From: an uncultured Faecalibacterium sp.
Lineage (GTDB): Bacteria; Bacillota; Clostridia; Oscillospirales; Ruminococcaceae
NCBI GenBank assembly: GCA_900540455.1
Contig: UQGD01000033.1
Coordinates: 1-24,183 of the forward strand
Reading direction: 5' to 3'
DNA length: 24,183 nucleotides
The first letter of the stretch is position 1. Each line of letters begins with the position of its first letter. The position numbers and the translations under genes are program-made. Positions 1 to 6,846 of this stretch are shown piece after piece. The notes below the pieces were generated by a model, which saw only the letters and a list, made by a program, of their open reading frames with translations, was not told the origin of the DNA and made no database searches.

Positions 1-15
1 ACGCCGACTTGAATG

Positions 16-47
16 AAAGCCCCTGAGGATTTTCCTCGGGGGCTTTT
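16..47 (+). terminator. Rho-independent terminator of a gene left of the window
   Basis: A 13-bp stem pairs 16-28 (AAAGCCCCTGAGG) with 34-46, with one T-G wobble and a 5-nt loop, followed by a short T run. No gene inside the window ends here from the left, so it most likely ends a rightward gene lying outside the window. The A-rich left flank could also let it work on the other strand. Confidence 0.8.
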
Positions 48-108
48 GCTGTGTGCAAAAATTCTTTTTTGTCAGAATCGCAGAATACGCTCCATCCGGC
101 TTTCTGAT

Positions 109-140
109 AAAAAATTGGCCCGTGCATTTGCACGAGCCAA
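109..140 (-). terminator. Terminator of the GNAT acetyltransferase gene
   Basis: On the minus strand a two-part stem (TTGGC then CGTGC, pairing with GCACG then GCCAA, one mismatch between the parts, 4-nt loop) is followed directly by a run of six T. It lies 14 bases past the stop codon of the acetyltransferase gene. Confidence 0.85.
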
Positions 141-154
141 CAAGATAAAAGTTT

Positions 155-700
155 TTAGGTTACAGCGGGCAGCACTCGGGTATGGGAGAGCCGGTAGAGC
201 AATCTGCCCATGGCGTGACGCTGGATGCCAAGGTATTCTTCTGCGGTGACCGGGCCACCCCAGCGCAGAACCTCCATCTGACCGCCGCCGATCTCTACAC
301 AGAAGCCTGCGCCGTCAAAACCGTTGCGCAGATAAAAACTGCGCCGTTCAATACGCTGACGGCTATTTTCGGCCTTGTCGTCTAGACGCTCGATCAGCAG
401 TAGGACACGTTTGCCGGTGTATTGCTCCATTATATGCTGCAGCAGCTGGCTGCCGGTGCCCTTGCCCCTAGACTTGGAGGATACAGCCAGATAATCCACC
501 AGCACAAGATCTTTCCAGATGTCGGCTAACAAAAATCCCAGCAGCTGTCCGTCTTCCTCTGCGGTCCAAAGCTGTGCCTTGCCGCTGCGCACAGGCCGTT
601 TGAGAAGAAAGAAGGGTTTCTGTTCCGATTTGGGAAAGGCCTCCTTGTAAATTTCCTGGATTGCGGGCCACTGGCTGTTATCCATGGGTTTGATCTGCAT
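155..700 (-). CDS. GNAT-family N-acetyltransferase
   Basis: The 181-residue protein has the GNAT fold signature: a strand with LLGFLLADI, then DYLAVSSKSRGKGTGSQLL, which holds the R/Q-x-x-G-x-G/A acetyl-CoA pyrophosphate loop (SRGKGTG), and a late FYLRNGF segment typical of motif B. It should transfer an acetyl group from acetyl-CoA to an amine; the substrate cannot be read from the sequence. The start at 700 is supported by GGAGG nine bases upstream. The C-terminal 40 residues (GGPVTAEEYLGIQRHAMGRL) extend past the core domain. The gene is monocistronic, with a terminator just after it, and its promoter has the 19-bp spacer and central dyad of MerR-activated promoters, so induction by a small molecule is plausible. 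Confidence 0.85.
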   Translation of the reverse strand: MQIKPMDNSQWPAIQEIYKEAFPKSEQKPFFLLKRPVRSGKAQLWTAEEDGQLLGFLLADIWKDLVLVDYLAVSSKSRGKGTGSQLLQHIMEQYTGKRVLLLIERLDDKAENSRQRIERRSFYLRNGFDGAGFCVEIGGGQMEVLRWGGPVTAEEYLGIQRHAMGRLLYRLSHTRVLPAVT

Positions 701-759
701 TTCTGATTTCCTCCCTACACAGGTCTGTCCTGTTGAATTGACGTAATTCCGTTGAGCAT

Positions 760-790
760 AGGATACAGCGTACAGTTACTGTAAAGTCAA
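760..790 (-). promoter_or_regulatory. MerR-type promoter/operator of the GNAT gene
   Basis: On the minus strand a -35 box TTGACT (785-790) and a -10 box TATCCT (760-765) are separated by 19 bp instead of 17. A 13-bp dyad, TACAGT-A-ACTGTA (771-783), sits in the spacer. A long spacer holding a central dyad is the known layout of promoters that MerR-family activators untwist. No MerR gene is visible in the window. A 17-bp alternative -10 (TGTATC) is a weaker match. Confidence 0.6.
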
Positions 791-810
791 CGAGCAAACC
801 ATGAACATTA

Positions 811-871
811 AAAAATACAGCGTCTCTCCACATCGGCAGATACCGATCGTATAGAGAGACGCTGTATTTTT
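811..871 (-). terminator. Strong terminator of the GRE/alcohol dehydrogenase operon
   Basis: The arms 811-828 and 854-871 are perfectly complementary over 18 bp (AAAAATACAGCGTCTCTC and its complement), and an inner 5-bp stem (832-836 with 843-847) extends the hairpin. T-rich ends on both strands make it potentially bidirectional. It lies 15 bases beyond the stop of the alcohol dehydrogenase gene. Confidence 0.9.
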
Positions 872-886
872 ATGGGAGAGGAAGGA

Positions 887-2035
887 TCACAAAGCTTTTT
901 CGTAGAGAGCAATCATGTCTTTTAATGTGGTCTGTCGGGGATTAGCGGGGATATTGCCGCTCTTCATTGCATCTTCTGCCATCGCAGGGATCTTATCGGC
1001 AGTAACTCCTACATCTGACAATCGGGCTGGGATGCCCAGCTCATTATTCAACTTACGGATCTCATCGACCAGCATCTGAGGCTGGAAGTTCTCAATGCAG
1101 GGACTGCCCTGGTGAATGTAGTTGTACATTTTTTTGTATCGTCCATGATCAGCCAGAGCGTTATACTCAAGGACGGTGGGAAGAAGAATGGAGTTTGCGA
1201 CACCATGGGCAACATGGAAATATCCACTAACAGGGTGGCTCATAGCATGAACATTACCCAAACGCGCCCAAGCAAAGGCAATGCCGGCAAAGTTGCAGCC
1301 CAACATCATAGCGCAGGCAGCATCTTCGTCCTGGCGATTTGCGACAAAACGGCGAAGATTTGCACCGATCAGCTCCATTGCTTTTTCTGCCATTGCATCA
1401 GAGAAGGGAGTTGCCTTGGTAGAAATATAGGCTTCCATAGCGTGGATCAATGCGTCCACTCCGCAGGACGCTGCAATGGACGCCGGAGCGGTCATAATAA
1501 GGGCAGGGTCCAACAGAGCATAGCGGGGCAGTAGTTCATAGCTGAATACAGACAACTTGTAATTACGGCTCTCATCGGTGATAACAGCCGAGGCGGTGAC
1601 TTCACTGCCGGTGCCTGCAGTGGTAGGGATGGCGATCATGGGAACGATGGGGCCGGGCACCTTAAAGTTGCCTTCATATTGCGTAATAGAACCACCGTAA
1701 TTGGCGAGCACACCTACGGCTTTGGCAACATCCATAGAGCTGCCACCACCCAGCGCTACAATGGAGGTGGCGCCACACTGTGTGTATAAAGCAGTTGCTT
1801 CGTCTACGATCGATACAGTTGGATTAGGCAGTACACCCAAATAGGTGGTACAGGTAATGCCGGAATTTTGAATAATAGATTCGATCTTTTCAACAACTCC
1901 CAGTTTAGCCAGCCCGCCATCTGAGATCAGAAACACATGGTTAGAACTGCTTTCGATTAAGAGTTCCGGAAGTTGTGCAAGGCTTCCCATACCAAAGATG
2001 ATATTCTGTGGGATCTTGAAGTTGAACGGATTCAT
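887..2035 (-). CDS. hpfD: Iron-dependent alcohol dehydrogenase (probable 3-sulfopropionaldehyde reductase)
   Basis: This 382-residue protein is a group III (iron-containing) alcohol dehydrogenase of full family length. It has the dinucleotide loop GGGSSMD at 96-102, the PTTAGTGSE segment near 137-145, and the metal ligands D194 and H198 (CGVDALIHAMEAY), H263 and H277 (NVHAMSHPVSGYFHVAHG). It would reduce an aldehyde with NADH in the cytoplasm. It is the last gene of the operon, 17 bp after the glycyl radical enzyme. In the published HpfG pathway the partner reductase HpfD is of this family and turns 3-sulfopropionaldehyde into 3-hydroxypropanesulfonate. The same family also provides 1,3-propanediol dehydrogenase (DhaT) beside B12-independent glycerol dehydratase, so the symbol rests on context. 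The family call is firm; the substrate is inferred. Confidence 0.7.
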   Translation of the reverse strand: MNPFNFKIPQNIIFGMGSLAQLPELLIESSSNHVFLISDGGLAKLGVVEKIESIIQNSGITCTTYLGVLPNPTVSIVDEATALYTQCGATSIVALGGGSSMDVAKAVGVLANYGGSITQYEGNFKVPGPIVPMIAIPTTAGTGSEVTASAVITDESRNYKLSVFSYELLPRYALLDPALIMTAPASIAASCGVDALIHAMEAYISTKATPFSDAMAEKAMELIGANLRRFVANRQDEDAACAMMLGCNFAGIAFAWARLGNVHAMSHPVSGYFHVAHGVANSILLPTVLEYNALADHGRYKKMYNYIHQGSPCIENFQPQMLVDEIRKLNNELGIPARLSDVGVTADKIPAMAEDAMKSGNIPANPRQTTLKDMIALYEKAL

Positions 2036-2052
2036 ATTTTTCTGCCTTTCTG

Positions 2053-4536
2053 TTAAAAATGTAGCTCTGTGCGCAAAATCAGATCCTTTTGCAGAGGCTT
2101 GCCAAGCTCTACAAAATAGGCGCTGTAACCAGCCACGCGCACAAGCATATCTTTATAGTCTTCTGGATGTTTTTGGGCAGCACGCATGGTGGCGCTGCTC
2201 ATAATGTTGAATTGGACGTGCATAGGCTTTTTGGCCATATATTCATCGATAAAGCTCAACAGATTGTCTCTGCCCTCCACTCCCTGAACGGCGTCCTGGG
2301 GAAAACGCAGGTTCATCAGGGTGCCGTTGGTGGCTAGGCTGTGGTCCACCTTTGCCAGAGAGTTTACGATGGCGGTGGGACCGCTGATATCATGGGAGCC
2401 AAAGTCTGTATGAACAGGCCCCATGTTGTCCGAAATGGCTTCGCCTTTTTTGCGCCCATCAGGGGAAGCATTGGTATTCAGGCCCATAGCGACATTGGCA
2501 TTGACCGAGTAAACGCCGGGGTTGAATTGGCCGCCTCGCAGGCATTTGCGGCCGTGAATATTTTTGCAGTATGTCTCGAACATAAAGCGGAACAGCTCAT
2601 CCGCATAGTCGTCGTCGTTGCCGTAGTGGTGGACATGGGAGCTGTTGACCAGGGCATAAAGTTTTTCGTATCCCTTCCAGTTGTGTTTGACAGCGGCCAG
2701 CAGCTCACTGCCGGTGCAGCGTTTTTCCTCAAAGACAAGCTGTTTGATAGAAGCCAGCGAGTCGGCGCAGGTGGCAATGCCGCTGGCCTGGGGGCCAATG
2801 CCGTTATACTTGGCTCCACCCTCCGTCAGATCGTGGCCGGAGGCAAGGCAGTTCTCAAAGAGAGCCGAAACATAGGGTATGGGTTTGCAGTTGCGATGAG
2901 CATATTCAATGATGTTCAGGCTGCTGCACATCTGGTCGGCCCAGTAGGCAAACTGGAGATCTACGCTTTGCAGCACTTGGTCAAAGCTCTGATAGGTGTC
3001 CAGACTGCCGGTGTCCGGGCCAAGCTGCAGGCTGTCATCGTCCAGCGGACGACCACCGTTGATCACCATCTCCATCATTTTTGGAGTGTTTACATAGGCT
3101 GCATCATGCCAGCCGTACTCCTTGCCGGGAAGACTGATCTCCACACAGCCCACCACACAGTAATCTCGGGCTTCCTCCAGAGTCATGCCCTTGCGCAGCA
3201 TTCCCTGGATAGCAGGGCCGTCGTTGAACAGTTTGGGATGACCGTAGCCGCAACGGATACACTCTACAGCTTTTACTTTTAATTCATAGGGCGTGTCCTC
3301 GTGCATGCGCACGCAGACCCAAGGGTTCATCATTCGTGTGTGGGCCGAGGCTTCCAGCATCAGCATGGTTAGATCGTTGGTCGCATCGCTTCCATCCGGC
3401 TTTACACCGCCAATGGTCAAACTCTCACCACCAAAACCGCGGCCATTGCGCAGAGCCATGCTGCCTTTATCCTTAAGTTTAGTGGGATTGTTCATTTTGA
3501 CATATTCCACTTCTAAGAGCTCCAAGGCAAATTCTTTGCACAGATTTCCGGCACGTAGGTCGGCTTCATAAAATGGAAGCAGCCATTGGTCCATGCGGCC
3601 GTAAGAGATAGAGTGGCCGTTGCTTTCTACCTGGATCAGAGTGGTCATCAAATTGAATAGCTGCAGAGCCTGCCAGAAGGTCTGAGGTGCGCTGGAAGAG
3701 ATCTGACGGCAGTTTGCTGCGATCTGGAGCAGCTCTTTCTGGCGGACAGGATCCGGCTCAGACTGTGCCGTTTGGTCAGCAAGGGAAGCATAACGCAGGA
3801 TATACTGTTCCACAGCACGGTACATGATGAGAATCGCACGGTAGAAATCCCGCTTTTCACAGTATTCCGGGTCTCGCTTGCTCAGTGCGTTCAGTCCTGC
3901 TTCGGCTTCAGCCTGGATGCCTCCTACACCCAGCCGCATGAGGCGAGGGTAGTCTACTGCCAGGTGGCCGGTGCCTGCATAATGGTAGAGATTGGTCTGA
4001 TAGATCTTGCGCCCATCTTCAGATCCTTTGACCTGGTCTGGTTCAAGCCGGGCCTCCACATAGTCGGCTACGGTGCGGCCTTGCCACCAGCGGCACAGCT
4101 CCAGGGTCTCCTGTCGGTCGGCATCGGATCGGAAGTAAAACTGATCGTGTTCCCGCTGCTCAAAGGGATCGTGCAGGATCTCGTGGATGATCCAGTTGAC
4201 AGAAAATTCCGGATAGATAGGAGATGCTTTGGCCGGTGCAGCGATTTCTCCAAGAATCAGATCTTCCGGATAAATATAGAGGCTGCAGTGCAGGAGGACG
4301 TTTTCAAACGCATAGGCACACTGCAGTTTGCGTGGTTCCCCTTCGTGCTGCTGATAGGCCTGGGTCACCAGGCGCAGCCGCTCTAGATCGATCTCATAGG
4401 GACGGTCAAGAAAGGTCTGGCGCAGCCGGTTTACTCGAGGGAAAGGGGACCAGTCCTCATGATGGACCTGATAGCCAACACAATAGGTCTTATCAAAGGG
4501 TTCGGTCCCGCAGGCGGATGTGTGGGTGATGGCCAT
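2053..4536 (-). CDS. hpfG: Glycyl radical enzyme, diol-dehydratase type (probable DHPS dehydratase)
   Basis: This 827-residue enzyme belongs to the pyruvate formate-lyase-like glycyl radical family. The glycyl site is G803 in RVAGYSAYF near the C-terminus. The thiyl radical and acid/base pair are C464 and E466 in VVGCVEISLPGKEYGWHD. H191 (TGHLAVDY), S309 (NGHSIS), D478 (GWHD) and Y676 (PGVYSV) fall at the spacing of H164, S282, D447 and Y640 of Clostridium butyricum glycerol dehydratase, so the diol-binding set is intact. At the positions where isethionate lyase uses arginines (R189, R678) this protein appears to have H191 and N672. Facing a sulfoquinovose operon, it best fits HpfG, which dehydrates DHPS to 3-sulfopropionaldehyde. 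Glycerol dehydratase is the main alternative; the sulfolyase HpsG is less likely because no sulfite-reduction genes are present. AGGAGG precedes the start; the activase gene ends 21 bp upstream. Confidence 0.65.
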   Translation of the reverse strand: MAITHTSACGTEPFDKTYCVGYQVHHEDWSPFPRVNRLRQTFLDRPYEIDLERLRLVTQAYQQHEGEPRKLQCAYAFENVLLHCSLYIYPEDLILGEIAAPAKASPIYPEFSVNWIIHEILHDPFEQREHDQFYFRSDADRQETLELCRWWQGRTVADYVEARLEPDQVKGSEDGRKIYQTNLYHYAGTGHLAVDYPRLMRLGVGGIQAEAEAGLNALSKRDPEYCEKRDFYRAILIMYRAVEQYILRYASLADQTAQSEPDPVRQKELLQIAANCRQISSSAPQTFWQALQLFNLMTTLIQVESNGHSISYGRMDQWLLPFYEADLRAGNLCKEFALELLEVEYVKMNNPTKLKDKGSMALRNGRGFGGESLTIGGVKPDGSDATNDLTMLMLEASAHTRMMNPWVCVRMHEDTPYELKVKAVECIRCGYGHPKLFNDGPAIQGMLRKGMTLEEARDYCVVGCVEISLPGKEYGWHDAAYVNTPKMMEMVINGGRPLDDDSLQLGPDTGSLDTYQSFDQVLQSVDLQFAYWADQMCSSLNIIEYAHRNCKPIPYVSALFENCLASGHDLTEGGAKYNGIGPQASGIATCADSLASIKQLVFEEKRCTGSELLAAVKHNWKGYEKLYALVNSSHVHHYGNDDDYADELFRFMFETYCKNIHGRKCLRGGQFNPGVYSVNANVAMGLNTNASPDGRKKGEAISDNMGPVHTDFGSHDISGPTAIVNSLAKVDHSLATNGTLMNLRFPQDAVQGVEGRDNLLSFIDEYMAKKPMHVQFNIMSSATMRAAQKHPEDYKDMLVRVAGYSAYFVELGKPLQKDLILRTELHF

Positions 4537-4557
4537 AGAGATACCTCCTGTAAAAGA

Positions 4558-5508
4558 TTATTCTTTTTCCCGCGTACCTACCAGGCAGTGGATGCCGCGA
4601 CTGCAAAAATAGTCCGCAGTCTGCTCCACTCTCTTTTGGAAGGCGCGCCGGTTGAACCGTAGATTTTTCATAGGGTAGGCAAGATCCAAAGAACGATACT
4701 TTTCCTCCCCCAGACGCATATAGCTTAATAATTGGAGTGTGCGGACCCGATTTTGAAGAGGCCCCAGTATGAAATCAGCAGTGGCGGTCATATTATCTAG
4801 ATCGTCGTTGAAGCCAGGAATCACTGGGATTCGCAGTACCAAAGGTTTTTCGAGGTCAGCGATTTTAGTAAGATTGGATAGGATACGCTGATTGGATACT
4901 CCAGTGTATTTCTGATGCAATGCATCGTCCATCACCTTGATGTCCGATATGAAAAGATCTGTAACAGGCAAAAGCGGAAGGATCTTTTCCCAATCTGTAT
5001 AAAAGGTACTCTCGCAACAGGTGTGTATGCCTTCCGATTTACAAGCAGAAAATAATGCTGTAACAAAGTCGCTTTGCAGAAGGGGTTCTCCACCGGATAC
5101 AGTAACGCCGCCGCCGGAACGCGCATAGTAACCCTTATCCCGGCGGATGATCTCCATACATTCATCCACCGTCATATTTTTTCCCCAGAGGCGGATCGCC
5201 TCGGATGGGCAGGATCCGGCGCAGTCCATGCAGTTGATGCAGTGGGTACGATCGATGGATTTTAAGCGCCCGCGCTGGAATACCAACGCATTGTCTACTG
5301 GACAGATATCCGAACAAAGTCCACAGTGTCGGTTGCCAAGACACCGAGTGGGATAAATGCCCGGCTGAGGATATAGCTGTGCGCTTTCTGGGTTGCTGCA
5401 CCAGGGACAGTGGAGCGGACAGCCTTTTAAAAACAACTCGGTGCGCACTCCGGGACCATCATGAATGGTGTAGCGCTGTATATTAAAGACGATACCGGAG
5501 CACTGCAT
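4558..5508 (-). CDS. hpfH: Glycyl-radical enzyme activating enzyme (radical SAM)
   Basis: The 316-residue protein would use S-adenosylmethionine and a 4Fe-4S cluster to install the glycyl radical on the adjacent enzyme. The radical SAM motif is C30-x3-C34-x2-C37 (KGCPLHCPWCSN). A ferredoxin-like insert has two four-cysteine sets, C56/C62/C65/C69 and C90/C93/C96/C100, as in activases of the glycerol/choline/DHPS branch but not in pyruvate formate-lyase activase. GGGVTVSGGEPLLQ provides the SAM-binding GGE segment. The start at 5508 is chosen because GGAGGT lies nine bases upstream and the N-terminus MQCSGIVFNIQRYTIHDGPG matches the family; an in-frame ATG at 5562 lacks this support. It is the first gene of the leftward operon. 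Confidence 0.85.
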   Translation of the reverse strand: MQCSGIVFNIQRYTIHDGPGVRTELFLKGCPLHCPWCSNPESAQLYPQPGIYPTRCLGNRHCGLCSDICPVDNALVFQRGRLKSIDRTHCINCMDCAGSCPSEAIRLWGKNMTVDECMEIIRRDKGYYARSGGGVTVSGGEPLLQSDFVTALFSACKSEGIHTCCESTFYTDWEKILPLLPVTDLFISDIKVMDDALHQKYTGVSNQRILSNLTKIADLEKPLVLRIPVIPGFNDDLDNMTATADFILGPLQNRVRTLQLLSYMRLGEEKYRSLDLAYPMKNLRFNRRAFQKRVEQTADYFCSRGIHCLVGTREKE

Positions 5509-5604
5509 GGGACTGACCTCCTCTGCCGGTATGCGAAAACCAGGATAAACTGCGGATCGCACTCGGTATAAGAAAAATGATTATTAAATGATTTAACTAA
5601 AACA

Positions 5605-5633
5605 ATAATAGCACGATAAAGCCGAAAAAGCAA
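5605..5633 (-). promoter_or_regulatory. Promoter of the leftward GRE operon
   Basis: On the minus strand TTGCTT (5628-5633) and TATTAT (5605-5610) are separated by exactly 17 bp, close to the sigma-A consensus. The -10 box lies in CTATTATTG, a string also present at the opposite promoter. The predicted transcript start is close to the palindrome at 5584-5596, where a bound repressor would block initiation. Confidence 0.65.
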
Positions 5634-5810
5634 GATACAACCAGGCGTTTTTTGTGAATATCGTCCGGATAAATAACGGGATACAGAAGAAAACTTAGTG
5701 GGAGCTCTTGAGGGCGATTGGGTGTTGTGCAAATATTCTAAAAGTTGATTTGATGATTTAAGCAACCATACAAAATTGAGCGTTTAGGACACAGAAAAGC
5801 AGAAAAGTCG

Positions 5811-5839
5811 TTGACTTTCTGGCAGAGTTGCTCTATTAT
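5811..5839 (+). promoter_or_regulatory. Promoter of the rightward sulfoglycolysis operon
   Basis: TTGACT (5811-5816), a 17-bp spacer and TATTAT (5834-5839) give a near-consensus sigma-A promoter. The inverted repeat CTATTATT/AATAATAG (5833-5840 and 5857-5864, 16-bp gap) overlaps the -10 box and the start region, an operator-like placement. The ROK protein encoded at 16106 is one candidate regulator. Confidence 0.7.
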
Positions 5840-5943
5840 TGGGGTGCAAGAGGATAAATAATAGTGAAAAGGTATAGGGAATAAGGGGTGTTCGCTTGGA
5901 CTGTTTTGATGTTCAAAATGGACAAAAAAGAGGGGCATTGCGA

Positions 5944-6033
5944 ATGAAAAAGCGGTTTTATGGTCTTTGGGACTCTGGATCAAAAAGCAGAACGCATGAA
6001 AGCCAGAACAGAAACAAAAACCTAAGGGGATAA
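5944..6033 (+). CDS. Possible 29-residue leader peptide
   Basis: A short frame begins MKKRFYGLWDSG and ends KNLRG in the long leader of the rightward operon. A GAGGGG purine run lies about 11 bases before the ATG, a rather long spacing. It has no recognised homology, no run of one regulatory amino acid and no attenuator hairpin that I can see. It may simply be chance in AT-rich DNA. Confidence 0.2.
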   Translation: MKKRFYGLWDSGSKSRTHESQNRNKNLRG

Positions 6034-6138
6034 AATGTGTATTGATTGATTTTCTGAATCAAAAGAAGGGAATGGGAAAACCTGCTTTTGAAAAGGAAAG
6101 TCTGAAAACAGGCAATATATAAATGGAGGAATAACACG

Positions 6139-6831
6139 ATGAAGTATTTTCTGGACAGCGCTAAACTCGATGAGATCAAGTATGCCTACCGTACCTTTGG
6201 TATCGACGGTGTGACCACCAACCCCCGCCACATCATGCTGAGCGGCAAGCCTTTCCTGGAGGCGATCCAGGGCATTGCTGATTGGATCCGCGAGGAGGGG
6301 CTGGAAGGTGTGGACAAATTCCCGGTTTCTGTGGAGATCAATCCTCACCTGGATACGGCAGAGGGCATGGTAGAGGCTGCACATAAAATTGCAGCGATCA
6401 GCCCGAACTTTGTCATCAAGATCCCTGCCACCGAAGCAGGCGTCACGGCAGCCCGTGCGCTGGAGGCGGAGGGCATCTGCACCAACGTCACCCTGATCTT
6501 TGCTCCCTCCCAGGCCATTCTCCCAGCCAAGAACGGCTCGCTGTTCGTCAGCCCCTTCATCGGCTGGAAGGAAGCCAACGGCGAGGACTGCAAGCAGTAC
6601 ATCAAGGATATCGTGGATATCTATAAGAACTACGGCTACTACGGCAAGACCCAGATCATCTGCGCTGCCATCCGCACCCCCAAGCAGATTGTGGACTGCG
6701 CTGTGGCAGGAGCCGATATCATCACCACCGGCCTGGCGGTGTATCAGGATACCATGAAGCACGCTTACACCAACCAGGGAATCGACACCTTTATCAATGC
6801 ATGGGATAACACCGATACGACTGGTGTTTGA
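6139..6831 (+). CDS. sftT: Transaldolase-family enzyme, probable sulfofructose transaldolase
   Basis: The 230-residue protein is a short transaldolase of the fructose-6-phosphate aldolase/TalC size class. Visible family elements are MKYFLDSAKLDEI with D6, GVTTNPRHI near 24-32, VSVEI near 63-67, and FVIKIPAT with the Schiff-base lysine K94. The SPFIGW segment is also typical. In the sulfo-TAL pathway this enzyme moves a dihydroxyacetone unit from sulfofructose to glyceraldehyde 3-phosphate, giving fructose 6-phosphate and sulfolactaldehyde. The assignment depends on its neighbours: a DUF4867 isomerase, a GH31 sulfoquinovosidase, a sulfolactaldehyde-reductase-like gene and an exporter, with no sulfofructose kinase or phosphate aldolase. 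GGAGG nine bases upstream sets the start. A housekeeping or other specialised aldolase role cannot be excluded from the sequence alone. Confidence 0.75.
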   Translation: MKYFLDSAKLDEIKYAYRTFGIDGVTTNPRHIMLSGKPFLEAIQGIADWIREEGLEGVDKFPVSVEINPHLDTAEGMVEAAHKIAAISPNFVIKIPATEAGVTAARALEAEGICTNVTLIFAPSQAILPAKNGSLFVSPFIGWKEANGEDCKQYIKDIVDIYKNYGYYGKTQIICAAIRTPKQIVDCAVAGADIITTGLAVYQDTMKHAYTNQGIDTFINAWDNTDTTGV

Positions 6832-6846
6832 CAGGAGGACAGAGGC

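Larger units (their letters stand above)
5509..6138. promoter_or_regulatory. Divergent AT-rich control region between the two operons
   Basis: This 630-bp stretch separates the leftward GRE operon from the rightward sulfoglycolysis operon and holds no convincing full-length gene. It contains one promoter for each direction (listed separately), a 13-bp palindrome just past the leftward -10 box (TTAAAT-G-ATTTAA, 5584-5596), and an 8-bp inverted repeat at the rightward -10 box (CTATTATT 5833-5840, AATAATAG 5857-5864). The rightward transcript would have a leader of about 290 nt with a possible 29-codon reading frame. Confidence 0.7.

Noticed and set aside
2341..3282. 313-codon open frame antisense to the glycyl radical enzyme gene
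   Set aside because: The sense frame carries the GCVE and RVAGY motifs at correct spacing; the antisense frame is an artefact of codon bias.
2053..4536. Isethionate lyase (IslA) or choline lyase (CutC) identity for the glycyl radical enzyme
   Set aside because: The expected isethionate-lyase arginines are not at the matching positions, and no microcompartment, sulfite-reduction or choline genes are nearby.
6139..6831. Housekeeping transaldolase of the pentose phosphate pathway
   Set aside because: The gene heads an operon with sulfoquinovosidase, DUF4867 isomerase and a sulfonate-type exporter and has no pentose phosphate neighbours; sulfofructose is the better-supported substrate, though not proven.
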